DNA of 64,000 nucleotides, from assembly GCF_015706575.1 (NCBI RefSeq), contig NW_024037049.1:7964852-8028851 (forward strand), given 5' to 3'. The notes under the pieces are model-generated. The model made no database searches. It saw nothing but the letters and a program-made list of their open reading frames with translations, and was not told the origin of the DNA. The DNA is from Patiria miniata. Its lineage: Eukaryota > Echinodermata > Asteroidea > Valvatida > Asterinidae. Position numbers and translations under genes: made by a program. Every line of letters begins with the position of its first letter. The stretch's first letter is position 1. Shown one piece after another: positions 46,187 to 56,970 of this stretch.

Positions 46187-47780
46187 TTTCCCTTTTCTTT
46201 TTATTCTAAACCAAATCCCAAAGACTTTGTACACGGTTTATTAACCGCGCCACTTTTGACCTAAAACAAACTCGTATTCTGATGAAACTTACAATATATA
46301 ACTACCCCATAGTGAGCTTGTGTCCTGAAGAGACGTCACGATTACGTCATAATGGGTCACGTGACGTCATCTTAAACATGCAAACTTTAAGACCCTATAG
46401 GCCCTATCTAAAGACCTATATTAAAGTCCGATTGGGTTGAAACTTGGTATGTAGGTTGACCGGGATGTGTTATAGGTAAAAACTGAGGTGACGTCATCAT
46501 GATGTCATCGTGTGATTTTATATCTATTTTTGAAGTTTTGGACCTTGAAGCCATATCTCACGTACGCAAAATGCTAAATTCAAAATTCTTTTTGTATTAT
46601 GTTTGTTAGGTAACAGGTACATTTACAAAATTGTAAAAATTGTGTGACGTCATTATGACGTCATCACAAATGCGATTTTTTAGAACACATATAAAGGAAT
46701 GTCCAATCGTCATGAAACTTTGTGGGTGGGTAGATAATACTATAGTACTAGTACACGAAATTTGAAATAACGTCACGATGAGGTCATAATCAAGCCATCC
46801 GCTTATGTTTTATGAATTTATGATTTTCTACGATTTGTTTTTATTTAACACTGTTTTTGATCTGATCGACCCAAATTTGTTGCAGACCAAGACAACATTA
46901 ACATATTTTCATTTTCTAAAACAAAGTTGCATTCGGGTGGCATTATAATCAGATTTGTGTTGTAATTTGTATAGTTTTCCAAGCCACATAGACTTTGATA
47001 CGAAGCAGTGTTTTGGAACGTATGTACAAATGATATGATATACATGTACCGGTTGTGCGTACAATAATTGCGCGGGTCATTTGTCAACGTAAAGCAGTAT
47101 TCTCTGCATTTTCCCGTGCCCCGTACATATGCCATATGTGCGTTTCGAATGTATGTGTACATGTTGTGTGGGTGAAAGTGATCTGACTGTTAAGTACATA
47201 CGTATATGACGCGTGAAAGTTTTCAATGCGCGCATAATGATCTGCCTTGCATGCTTTATACACGTAAATGTTGCAAACAATTGGGTCGGGTCACGGGTAT
47301 GGTGATATAGTCTGTGTTCAAGGCTGATGCCGTGATGAATTCTAACTCAATTGAGAGCATACGGCCAATTCGCATGCATGCAATTTGGTTGTGTCACGAT
47401 TGAATTTTGTGACAGCTAGTCTTATTTCAAGCCTTGTAATTACAATTGTCAAAGCTGTTGCAAAAAGTGTGTTTGTTTAACAAAATAATAATTACAATAA
47501 CTTGTGTGATTGAAACTTCACACAATCATATTTAATCGATTGAGTACGTGCTCAGATGATTAGTCTCATTTAAAGGCTAACCATTTTGCATTGCATTCAA
47601 TTTGGTTTATCGACGAAGTGAATTCCTTTAGGTAACCGGGAACATCACATATTGAAACTTCAATACTCAATTCAAAATTCAGCAAAATATGACATAAAAT
47701 GCACTTTCAACTTTGTGAGTCAAATTAATTTTAAATTTTAGAAAATAATTTACATAATTTACATAAACAGTTATATAAAC

Positions 47781-48672
47781 CAGACTTGTATGACTCGTGA
47801 CTCGGACTCAGACTTGAGTCCGACTCAAGTCACATTTTTAATGACTCGGACTCAGACTCGATTCACTTTGACTTATGACTCGGACTCGGGGCTCAAACAC
47901 GGACTTGGACTCGAACTGACTTGTGACTCGATGGAAAATACCGCACTGCACACGCGCACATACGTAAGTCGATCGTTTTCTTTACTGTGCAATACATGTA
48001 CAGGGCGCTGATGCGGTGCGTGCGTGGCCGTGGCCGGTTACCCATATATTGATTAAAGAAATCAATGTACCGAAACCTGTACCCTGCCGTCCGCACGTAA
48101 TACTGCATTGGTGCAAGATTGATAACGTAAGGTACCAGACTTTTCTTGTCAGACGTCCTGTCGTTCACACGTGTATTGCTTTCGCATCGTGATAACGCGA
48201 TATGAATAGTCTGCTGATCTGCCCGTTTCGGTAACGTTACATGCAAGTTGCAACGTAGATTATGATGGCATCCACTCCAAAAATTGTCAATTTTGGGTAT
48301 CTTAACTTCAAGAGAAATGCCAATGGAAGATCAAGTGCAGAATGCAACTTCTGCAAGAGGAAAATAGAGGAGAAACCCGGCACTACGTCAAACTTCAATC
48401 GCCACCTTTCACATACGTGCATCCTAACAAGTAGCCTAGGTTTTCCCTTGCCTCGTACCGTGTTATGTCGTGGCTGACGTACATGTAGGCCTATATCAAA
48501 GGTGACTCTGAATCTCTGAATTCCCTAAAATGTACGTTTTTCCAATACAATGTTAGAGGTGACTCATGACTCGGACTTGGACTCAACCTTTGTGACTCGT
48601 GACTCGGACTCGACCTGGAGGACTCGGGACTCGGACTTGGACTCGATGTTTCGTGACTCGAATACAAGTCTG
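47781..48672 (+). mobile_element. hAT transposon, internally deleted
   Basis: ATATAAAC is duplicated exactly on both sides (47773-47780, 48673-48680). The ends CAGACTTGT and ACAAGTCTG are inverted, and the subterminal 150 bp at each end are filled with GACTCGGACTC-type repeats, as in hAT transposase binding regions. A BED zinc-finger exon survives inside, which fits hAT coding organisation. The catalytic DDE/RW part is absent, so it is a deletion derivative. Confidence 0.85.
48262..48477 (+). pseudogene. BED-type zinc-finger exon of a hAT transposase
   Basis: From an ATG at 48262 the frame encodes about 55 residues of BED-finger character: an aromatic-rich start, then C28-x2-C31, the typical stretch KPGTTSNFNRHL, and H48-x4-C53. 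BED domains are found at the N-terminus of hAT transposases and ZBED proteins and bind the transposon ends. After residue 53 the sequence stops resembling any protein and ends at a stop, so a splice donor or a deletion breakpoint probably lies near 48420. The zinc ligands are intact, so the finger itself is undamaged. Confidence 0.8.
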
Positions 48673-48744
48673 ATATAAACTCATGAAAAAAAATTATTAT
48701 ACGGAAAAGCCATATGTTCTGTTCTTGAACAGACATACCTCTAG

Positions 48745-50695
48745 TTTTTTCTTCTTTTTGATCTTTTTGGGTCCACCCCAGATCCCATTGACTTTGTACA
48801 CGTTTTTGTTGTGACCCACTTTTGACCTAAAACAAAGTCCTATTCCAATGAAACTTATCTCAGGTAAAGACCCTATAGTGAAGTTGTGTCTCGAAGAGTG
48901 ACGTCATGATTACATCATCGTGGGTCACGTGACGTCCTTACAAACGTGCATATTTTGAAGGTCTATATCAACAGAACTGTAAGTCCGATTGGGTTGAAAC
49001 TCGGTATGTTGGTAGACCGGGATGTGTTATAGGTAAAAATTGAGGTGATGTCACGATGACGTCATCGTGCGATTTAATATATAATTTCAAATTTTTTTTT
49101 AGCTTTAAGCCATATCTCACGAACGCAACATGTAAAATTGAAAATGCTTTTTTTTATTATGTTTCTTTATAGGTAACATGTGTTTGCCCAACATTTAGAA
49201 AAAAGTGTGATGTCATGATGACGTCATAAAAAATGCCATTTTTGAAAACACATATAAGGGAAGGCCCAATCGTCATGAAACTTGGTGGATAGGTAGATGG
49301 TGTCATAAGTATGCAAAATCTGAAATGACGTCACCATGACGTCATTGGTTGATTTTTTATGATTTTTTAAATATTGAAATTTGTATTACTCTAACAAAAT
49401 TTTACACTTTCTTTCATGGGATTGACTTCAAACTTGGTGCACATCAAGACCACAATGAAACATGTGCACTGACAAGTGTTGATAGACCGGGATGTGTTAT
49501 AGGTAAATATTGAGGTGACATCACGATGACGACATCGTGCAATTTAATATAATTTTTTGAATTTTTTGATCTTTAAGCCAATCTCATGAACGCAAAATGC
49601 AAAATTGCAAGTTCCTTTTTGTATTATGTATGTTAGGTAATATGTGTATGCCAAAAATTTAGAAAAAAGTGAGACGTCACGATGACGTCTTCAAAAATGC
49701 CATTTTTCAAAACACATAGGAAAGGCCCAATCGTCATAAAACTTTGTGAATAGGTAGATGGTCTCACAAGTATGCAAAATCTGAAATGACGTCACCATGA
49801 CGTAATTGGTTGATTTTTTATGATTTTTTTAAATATTAAAATTTTTATTACATTTACAAAATTGTACACTTTGTTTCATTGGATTAATGTCAAACTTGGT
49901 GCACATCAAGACCACAATAGAAATATTTGCATTGACAGGTGTTGTTACGATGAAGTCATCATGGGACACGTGACGTCATCAAAAATGTGCATATTTTGAA
50001 GTCTTATATCTACAGAACAGTAAATCTGATTGGGTTGAAACTTGGTATATAGTTAGACCGGGTTGTGTTATGGGTAAAAATTGAGATGACGTCATGCTGA
50101 CGTAATCATGTGATTTTATATGAATTTTTGAATGTTTGGACCTTTAAGCTGTATCTCACCAACGCAACATGTAAAATTTAAAAATCCTTTTGAAGTTGGT
50201 TTGTCAGGTAATTTAGGTATATGCACAATTTAAAAAAAAATGTGTGACGTCACGATGACATCATCAAAAATGCAAGTTTCCCAAACGCATGCATAACAGA
50301 AGTTCCCCTTGTCATGAAACTTTGTGGATAGGTAGAAAATGTCACAAGTATGCAAAATTTGAAATGTTGTCACCATGATGTCATCAGTTGATATTCTATT
50401 ATTTTCTTAATATTTAAGATTTTATTCCGCTTACAAAATTTTACACTTTCTTTCATGGGATTGATGTCAAACTTGGTGCACATCAAGACTACAAAACATG
50501 TGCATTGACAAGTGATGTTACGATGACGTCATAGTGGGACATGTGACGTCGATCATGTTAAAAGTTGTATATTTTAAAGTCCTGTGGAGAAGTTAGTTCC
50601 CTAACTATGGTACATGTATGCTTTTGCATATGGACACACAAAAAAGAAATACGGAAAAGCCCTATTTTCTGTTCATCGAACAGACATAGCTCTAG
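48745..50695 (+). mobile_element. Non-autonomous Helitron-like element, plus orientation
   Basis: Begins right after the preceding CTAG with TTCTTCTTTTTGATC and CCCATTGACTTTGTACACG. Ends with hairpin CTGTTCATCGAACAG and CTAG at 50692-50695, followed by T. The interior holds about three tandem units of 450-520 bp (from about 48960, 49480 and 49980), each with the CGATTGGGTTGAAACT-type phrase, TGACGTCA pairs and GTCAAACTTGGTGCACATCA. No protein. Confidence 0.65.
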
Positions 50696-50728
50696 TTATT
50701 ATTATGTGCTAGGACAACATAGTTTTCC

Positions 50729-50785
50729 CTCCAGCTCTGAATATCAAATCCTGATAAGCATTGGAGCTGGAGTTTCTCAAGCTAG
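50729..50785 (+). repeat. Partial MITE end
   Basis: CCAGCTCTGAATATCAAATC through GGAGTTTCTCAAGCTAG matches the right end of the element at 50873-51365. The other end is missing. Confidence 0.5.
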
Positions 50786-50872
50786 TTTTACCGTACATCA
50801 TTAGGTCTACTGTACCTATGATCGAGCCGTAAACGTAAGGGGTCTAACAACATCATGCAATGATGTATATTA

Positions 50873-51365
50873 CTAGCTTAAGAAACTCCAATGCCTATTG
50901 AGAATTTGACATTTAGAGCTGGAGGTCAATCAACTTTGTAGCCAGCGGTTGAAAAAAGGCGTTTTTAAAAGACTATTTTCAAGTGGAGGCCAAATTTGCC
51001 TGAGGGATGGGGATTTTGTCATTTCAAAAGTGACAATCCCCACATCTTGGGTGGGGCAGCCTGGGGGAGGGGTTTGGAAACAATTAATGGGCGAATTAGC
51101 CAAATGCAGATGAGACTAAACTTTAATAGGGCATACTCAATACCATGCAGCAATCATTAACAAAGCAAATGGTCAACTTGCAAGAGAAAAATACCGACAA
51201 AATTGTTTTTTTAAATTGATGATTTAGGTGGCTTTTCAGAGGCCATTTTTTTTCACAGTCTCCACCCTTATTTTTTTGACTGGTGGCTTTGATCTCCAGC
51301 TCTAAATGTCAAATTCCTGATAAGTGTTGGAACTGGAGTATTGGAACTGGAGTTTCTCAAGCTAG
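50873..51365. mobile_element. MITE with CTAGCTT...AAGCTAG ends
   Basis: The left end CTAGCTTAAGAAACTCCA and right end GGAGTTTCTCAAGCTAG are inverted; matching continues through GACATTTAGAGCTGGAG and CTCCAGCTCTAAATGTC. TA lies on both sides. Further diverged copies of the end are at 51607-51667 and in the hairpin tips at 35080-36105. Confidence 0.6.
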
Positions 51366-51843
51366 TATAAATACGCCCATAGGTTTGACGATCATTTAGT
51401 TACGGGCCCGGTTCCCTATAAGAGAACCAAATCCACTTTTAATTTATTTGACTTGCAAAACTAGTTGGCAACATTAAGAACATGCAGGTATGTCATTGAT
51501 AGAGTGCAGGTTTTTAAATTTTTGAGGGAAATTTAGGAGTAAATTGATGATGACAACGACAAAAGGCAACACAAAAATAAAGACGGCGATCACTGCTATG
51601 TACGCTTACCCAGCTTGGGAAACCCCAGCTCCAATGCTTATTGCGAATCAACATGTACAGCTGGGGCAACAACTCTTCTTTTTTCCCCCCCAGAGGTTGG
51701 AAAATTGCGGAGGCTGTGAAAAATAGTCCCTATTGGTCCTTTTCCCTCATTATCCCATGGCATTATTTTCCACACTTTTTGTATCACCTTTCCATGTTTC
51801 TGTTTCATACACATGCTAACTTTATGAATTTCAATATTTACAG

Positions 51844-51945
51844 GTACCAGATCGTTGTCTTCTTGTGTATGCACCATTTCTTCTGTCGGAGACATTGAGG
51901 GGAAACCTTGAACAGCCTTTTGCAAGTCAACATGCCACAAAAACA
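51844..51945. other. Exon-like stretch, strand ambiguous
   Basis: On the plus strand TTTCAATATTTACAG precedes a 102-base stretch open in one frame (34 codons, starting VPDRCLLVYAPF) and followed by GTATGTATT, a good donor. On the minus strand the same region is open for about 107 codons (51638-51960). I recognise neither product. This is the only place in the window where splice-like signals and an open frame coincide convincingly, but chance is not excluded. Confidence 0.25.
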
Positions 51946-52152
51946 GTATGTATTCCTGTTACACTTTCAAGAACTTAAACCTTACATGTAAATCACCTGG
52001 TCAGAATATACCTCCAACAATTTGTGTCACATAACATTGATATGAATAATTCCATGATTCTATCTGCATTACATGTTACCTTCATCTTTGTACAAGTTTT
52101 GGCTTTATTTGTTTATGTTAAACATACTAAGCATACCATCTACATGTAAATT

Positions 52153-52428
52153 CCTGGGCCCAATTTCGTAGCATGTCGTAACAGTTCATCCAAAAAGCTG
52201 TGCCAAGTAGAATATCATGCTGCTGCCTAAGTACTACCTAAAGGCGTGGAGGTGCACATGGCTGTATGCGCATGGAGATTTCTATTGTTACCCGGCTGAT
52301 TTAAGCACCTTTCCCTCTTTGTCAAGCATGCTTTTGCTGTGCTTACTGCTTACAGTCTAGATGAAATAGATGGGGGCTCGGTAAGCACAAAATCAGCTGT
52401 TAAGCAGCACTGTGAAATTGGGCCCAGG
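52153..52428. mobile_element. MITE with CCTGGGCCCAATTTC ends
   Basis: CCTGGGCCCAATTTCGTAGC at the left mirrors GTGAAATTGGGCCCAGG at the right; inner words TGCTGCC/AAGCAGCA partly match. I recall similar ends in several marine deuterostome genomes. No clear target duplication. Confidence 0.6.
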
Positions 52429-53210
52429 TTGTTGCTAATCTATACCATAGCTGCCAACTGTTACTAATTTTTCGTAATTATTACGAACAAGCTGGTTTAC
52501 CCGATCATAGATCGGGTAGGGCGTAGTGTTGGGGATGAAAATGTGGGGAGTTAAATGTAAATGGGGGATATAGTTGGTGAGACATGCAGTTAAAGAATAG
52601 CAATTTCTGTGGTGTGATCTGAGGCAATTTCTGATCACTAAAACCAATTTGAGCGAAAGATCATCTGTGAAAGTTTTGAGTTTTGAGTAATTGAATCAGC
52701 TACTGTACATGTATTCTGAGCAATAGAATCATTATTGTAGGCTACAACATTTTTATTCGGGGAAGAAAAAGTGGGGGGGGGGGAGACCAAACATTGTCCC
52801 CCCTCAAAATGTGTGTGTGTGTGTGTGGGGGGGGGGGGGGTCCCCTGTCCCCCGTCGATTTACGCACATGATAATTATGTACCATGGCAACTGTCTGTAA
52901 ATGTTGCCGTTGGTCTGTTAAATTGGCTTTTTGTGAGGCAGTCGCATTTGGAAAACGTAGTGAAAAGGTTACTGTAGTACACAGGCGAAGGCTGGTTGTA
53001 CAGTTTGACAATAAATCATAATGCAATAAAACGTGAAGGTGTCATTTAAAATGAAAATGTTGAGTGTTACCAAAAAATTACAAACGGTCTGAATCATGGA
53101 GGAAGGTCATAATTAAGTTTCAGTATTGGACTCTTCAACAAACGTAAACTTGAACTTCTTACAATTTGCGAGACCGTCTGCGATTCAACTTTTATTCAAG
53201 TTGGTTCAAC
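52429..53210. other. Diverged repeat, no gene
   Basis: 52610-52740 is a diverged copy of the block inside the 30550-33132 hAT nest (TGTGGTGTGATCTGAGGCAA, TTGAATCAGCTAC). A GT microsatellite and G-tract lie at 52810-52840. Confidence 0.5.
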
Positions 53211-54121
53211 CATCTATATATAAGAGCAAGTTTTACTCGGCCTCCGAGAAATGTTTGCTTCTGAAAGGATCCGAGACCGCGGCGATCCTTCGTTGACCCA
53301 AAACAGGCCCCCGAAATTATAACACGACACTGAATTATACCATGGAGGAATTCTTATTCCTCCATGATTATACGTGGCGGGCAGCGAACTCACAACGCTC
53401 AGCCTTGGTGGTGGAAGCATGGAGCTGTAAACACATTATGGAAGCAACAGCACTCTATCACGTCACATGCTTGCGCTTCAAATAGCGAGCACCGTAGACC
53501 CAACCTCGTTTCCAGGGTGTGGAGCAGGCTGCAGTACGCGTTGCCATCGACAGTTTTGCATAGCCCGGAAATACTACGCAGTGTAGACTTTCGATTGGTC
53601 AGACCGCGCAAGGCATACTTATTGTGTAGTCCTTCTGAGTATTCGTTGCACTCGGCGCAGGGGCGGCAAGCGAAGCATATGAAAGAATAGGGGCACTCGG
53701 TGGCCACGCACCATGGAGAAAAAATATTTTACCAAGGTCACCCCATCTACAATTTGATGAACGCTTTTGCAGAACGGCTGAGTAGAACACGTAAACGAAA
53801 CCCCTACGTTGACCTCGCTGACCTCGCACAGTCTAGACTCGCAGAAAAGCCAGCACAGGGGGCGGCCAGGCAGTCAACGTGAAAGCGCACACGACGGAAA
53901 ATTCCTGTGCAAAATGCAGTCATGAGAAATAGACGAAAAGGATCGCCGGTCCGTACGGGAAATCAGGACGATCCGAAGTGTCCGACCCGGCGGAAGACAC
54001 CCTCCGTATTTTTCCACGGACGTGGAGCGATTTTGGCGCCGCGGGAGCCCGCGGTCTCGGATCCTTTCATGAGCAAACATCGTCTCGGAGGCCGAGTTAA
54101 ACTCTCTCTTATATATATAGA
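53211..54121. mobile_element. TIR element with ATCTATATATAAGAG ends
   Basis: The arms of about 75 bp are inverted copies, including ACTCGGCCTCCGAGA and GAAAGGATCCGAGACCGCGG. A hairpin on GGAGGAATTCTTATTCCTCC lies at 53343-53367. The overlapping frames at 53364-53829 are unrecognised. No target duplication was found, so termini are approximate. Confidence 0.55.
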
Positions 54122-54129
54122 TTGTTTGT

Positions 54130-55384
54130 TAAATTACGAAAATACGATTTGCCACTAAAACATTACGAATTTCCCATTTTCTACCTAATGGAAAAAAAAA
54201 TACTTGTAAATTATCGTTTTTGACCGAAAACTTCTGGCGAAATGTCGCGATAATGGATGGACTGGTGACAAGTCTAATAAGAATGCAGTCAAGCACCTGA
54301 TAGACATCAATGCAGTGTGCGCAGTGGAGTACTTGAGGACCAGACTAAAACTATTTTTCAATGGTGTGTCATTTGTGTGCATCTCGTGGATGTGTGGTTG
54401 TGTGTACTGTATGTGAGTACTTTTCAGTGACGATCGTGAGCACATTTGGTCGCTTTTTGCCGGGTTGAGACCCATCAGTGCGACAATTTAATCATGGAAT
54501 TTAATAAGAGTATGGTTGGAATAATTGGTATTACAGTTTGAGTTTGTCACAACATCCAGAAAAGATAAATCAGCATGCGTTTGCAAGGTATGTTGGCGGG
54601 ATATTTCTATTGCATACGGTCATGACGGTGGCCCTAAATCATTGTGTGTAAAAACATTGATACGAACTCGAAACTCCACATCAATAGCATGCATCTCCAA
54701 AAAAATATGCGCATATTTTATTATTGTTATTATTTATTTGACTCCAACAAACAAATACAGACATAAAAAAAAAATAATAAAAAAAAAAAAAAAATTAATT
54801 TTTTTTTTTTTAATTATCTTTTGGCCTACATTACATTATTATTCACAAGAAGAAGGGTATGCACATGTATGTGTACATGTAAACCATGTACCTGTACTCG
54901 ATGTTGGTAAAGCTTTTGATAAAACGAGCAGTTGAAAATGACCGCGCGGGTTGATTACTAATTGGGATTCTGAAATGTTGGCAGCTATGCTATACACTTG
55001 CAGGCTTGTGGCCGTTGTGTGCAAACTTAAAAGTGCATCAATTCAAACAATAGTCAGTTGGTTTCTGGTCATAGAATCATCTCACTTACCTTCTTTGAAA
55101 GTCTCAGGAATTATATATAAGGGAATAAATATGTGCTTTGGAGGTGTTAAACACTATGTTTCAGGGTCTGGAATGCTGATAATTACCCAAGGCGAAGCAA
55201 TCATCAGCATTCCAGACTCCAACCATTCTTAAATATATTGTTTATATTGACCAAGCACATATTTATTCCCATTCATAAATACCTTTTCGGTCAAAACATC
55301 TAAACTTTTCAGTCCAAAAGTCAAAATAAGTCAAAAAAATAAAATTTTACTTTCTGTTTTTCAAAACACCCCTGAAGCTAGATA
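54130..55384. other. No recognised gene; one inverted repeat
   Basis: Contains an A/T homopolymer run at 54766-54812. An imperfect palindrome at about 55122-55272 pairs GGGAATAAATATGTGCTTTG and GTCTGGAATGCTGAT with their complements. No protein recognised. Confidence 0.5.
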
Positions 55385-55755
55385 AGGCCAAAAACAAAAA
55401 GTCTCCGGTTTCTGGTATGGAGCTTGTCCAAAAAGTGGTGCGGTGACGCGGCTTTTTTTTTTTTTACCTGACTTTTTTGCTTCAAATGTCAGCTGATGAA
55501 TGCAAATGGTGCCCGACTAAACTGAGTGAAAATATATGGGAGTCCAGAGAGGCCAAATAAAGCTTATTCTCGATCATAACCCCATCTAAAAACACGTTAA
55601 AATTGTGCAGCAGCAGGATTCCAGTCAAACCAGTGAGTTTGGCGGTTTTGAGACATCATCTTTCATTGAAAAAAAAACTTTTTCATTTTGCTGACGCGCA
55701 TGGCTACGGCGACGCGCGCGCATACCAGAAACCGGAGACTTTTTTTTGGGGGCCT
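55385..55755. mobile_element. MITE with 23-bp perfect inner arms
   Basis: AAAAGTCTCCGGTTTCTGGT (55407) is exactly mirrored near 55722-55743, and the outer AGGCC/GGCCT words are also inverted. The ends resemble the inverted pair at 58612/59624, suggesting one family. Confidence 0.55.
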
Positions 55756-56330
55756 AATGGAGTGTCCCAGGGGCAATTCCAGGGGAGCGTGGGGGTGCCC
55801 GCCCCCACCCCCTTTTTCTTCAGAAAAAAAAAACCCCAAGATGTTCTCCCTGTGTACAAACGCGCGTATCAGCCCGATATGCTGGAATTACACACTGTTT
55901 ACAAAAGCCATTCTGTCATCTTGGCATACTAAATGTTGATGAAAAAGCCTATATTTCTGGTGCATTTGTGATCAAAGTTCACTGAAGCCTTGCCGCTCTA
56001 CCTGTACCCGTATACGATGTTCAGTGCGGCATACCGGTAGCATGGCAGTGCAGTGCGCAGTGCCATCGCCATTCACTGATTCCCACTGCAGAATCAAAGC
56101 TATGATGTTAGGACCTGAACCAGTGACTACAACCTTGCTATGACCTACATAATACATTGCTTGGCGGGATGAATTTGGATCATATAAAATACCAAACGCA
56201 AACATCGATGGAGAAAGAGAATTTCTTTAAATTAAATCCAAGAATGTGATCTCTCTTTTCCGTGTACAATGTAGGCCTATGTATTTTCCATTAAAATGTA
56301 TTATAACGAGATTGTTTCGCTCATATATAT
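55756..56330. other. No recognised gene or element
   Basis: Short mixed-composition region before the LTR. Frames are small and unrecognised. Nothing repetitive was seen. Confidence 0.45.
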
Positions 56331-56970
56331 TGTAATGAAAATAGCCCTTCATCATTACCTTCCTCCCCACCTTCTATTTTTGGTTTAGCCTGCCCTTCTC
56401 ATCCATCACACCCCCTGAGCTGAGTGTGTATCAGTCCAGCCAGGCATGCAGCATCTTATTTGCATAATTGCTATTGTTAACCCCACGTGCATGGAATTTG
56501 AACTAGCTATGTGTGCTTCAGTCTGCTGGGTGCTGCCCTAGGGATAGGTTGTCTGTGGAGGGCTGTGCAGGTTTTGCCTGGGCGTGGCAAGGAAAGGCCT
56601 TGATGTAATGACTATGTAAGTTGTAGTGCATGACAACTTAATTAAATCCCCCCTGGGTTGGGAGTAGAGTTATGGTGCTTTTACCATAAGCTACCCCACT
56701 CACACTGACCATCACCGAGCCCCGCCCTTTGTATTTTCTCAGAATTAATTGTTTTCCTTTCATTTATTTCTACAACAAATTCCTTTATTCTAACTTTAAT
56801 AAAAGAATTTAAATCGTAGTTGCCCCTAAAATTAGAAGTAATTAATAATAATTAGTAGAAATAAGTAGACGGATCCAATCTTTCTTAATAAATTTATTTA
56901 CTTGAAGCCCAAACATCTTCTCTCTACCAAGTTATTTGTTTGTCTCGCTGCGGCACCTGACCACGCTACA
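56331..56970 (+). mobile_element. Solo LTR, about 640 bp
   Basis: The interval starts TGTAATGAAA and ends CACGCTACA, giving TG...CA ends with the inverted TGTA/TACA typical of LTRs. ATAT flanks both sides, although the left flank is a TA-rich run, so the duplication is weak evidence. Polyadenylation-like AATAAA and AATAAAAG words occur in the last quarter. No primer-binding site or coding region follows, so it is best read as a solo LTR left by recombination. Orientation is inferred from the position of the polyadenylation signals. Confidence 0.55.

Larger units (their letters stand above)
46187..48744 (+). mobile_element. Helitron-like element, plus orientation, interrupted by a hAT
   Basis: The 5' part starts directly after the preceding CTAG with the family signature CCCAAAGACTTTGTACACGG, and carries TGACGTCA pairs up to about 46800. 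The 3' end is hairpin TGTTCTGTTCTTGAACAGACA and CTAG at 48741-48744, followed by T. Between 46850 and 47770 the sequence is diverged and partly unrecognised. The hAT element 47781-48672 is inserted just before the 3' end. Confidence 0.5.

Noticed and set aside
50782..51365. CTAG at 50782-50785 and 51362-51365 as further Helitron 3' ends.
   Set aside because: These lack the terminal hairpin and subterminal family word, and the second pairs with an inverted CTAGCTT at 50873, which fits a TIR MITE.
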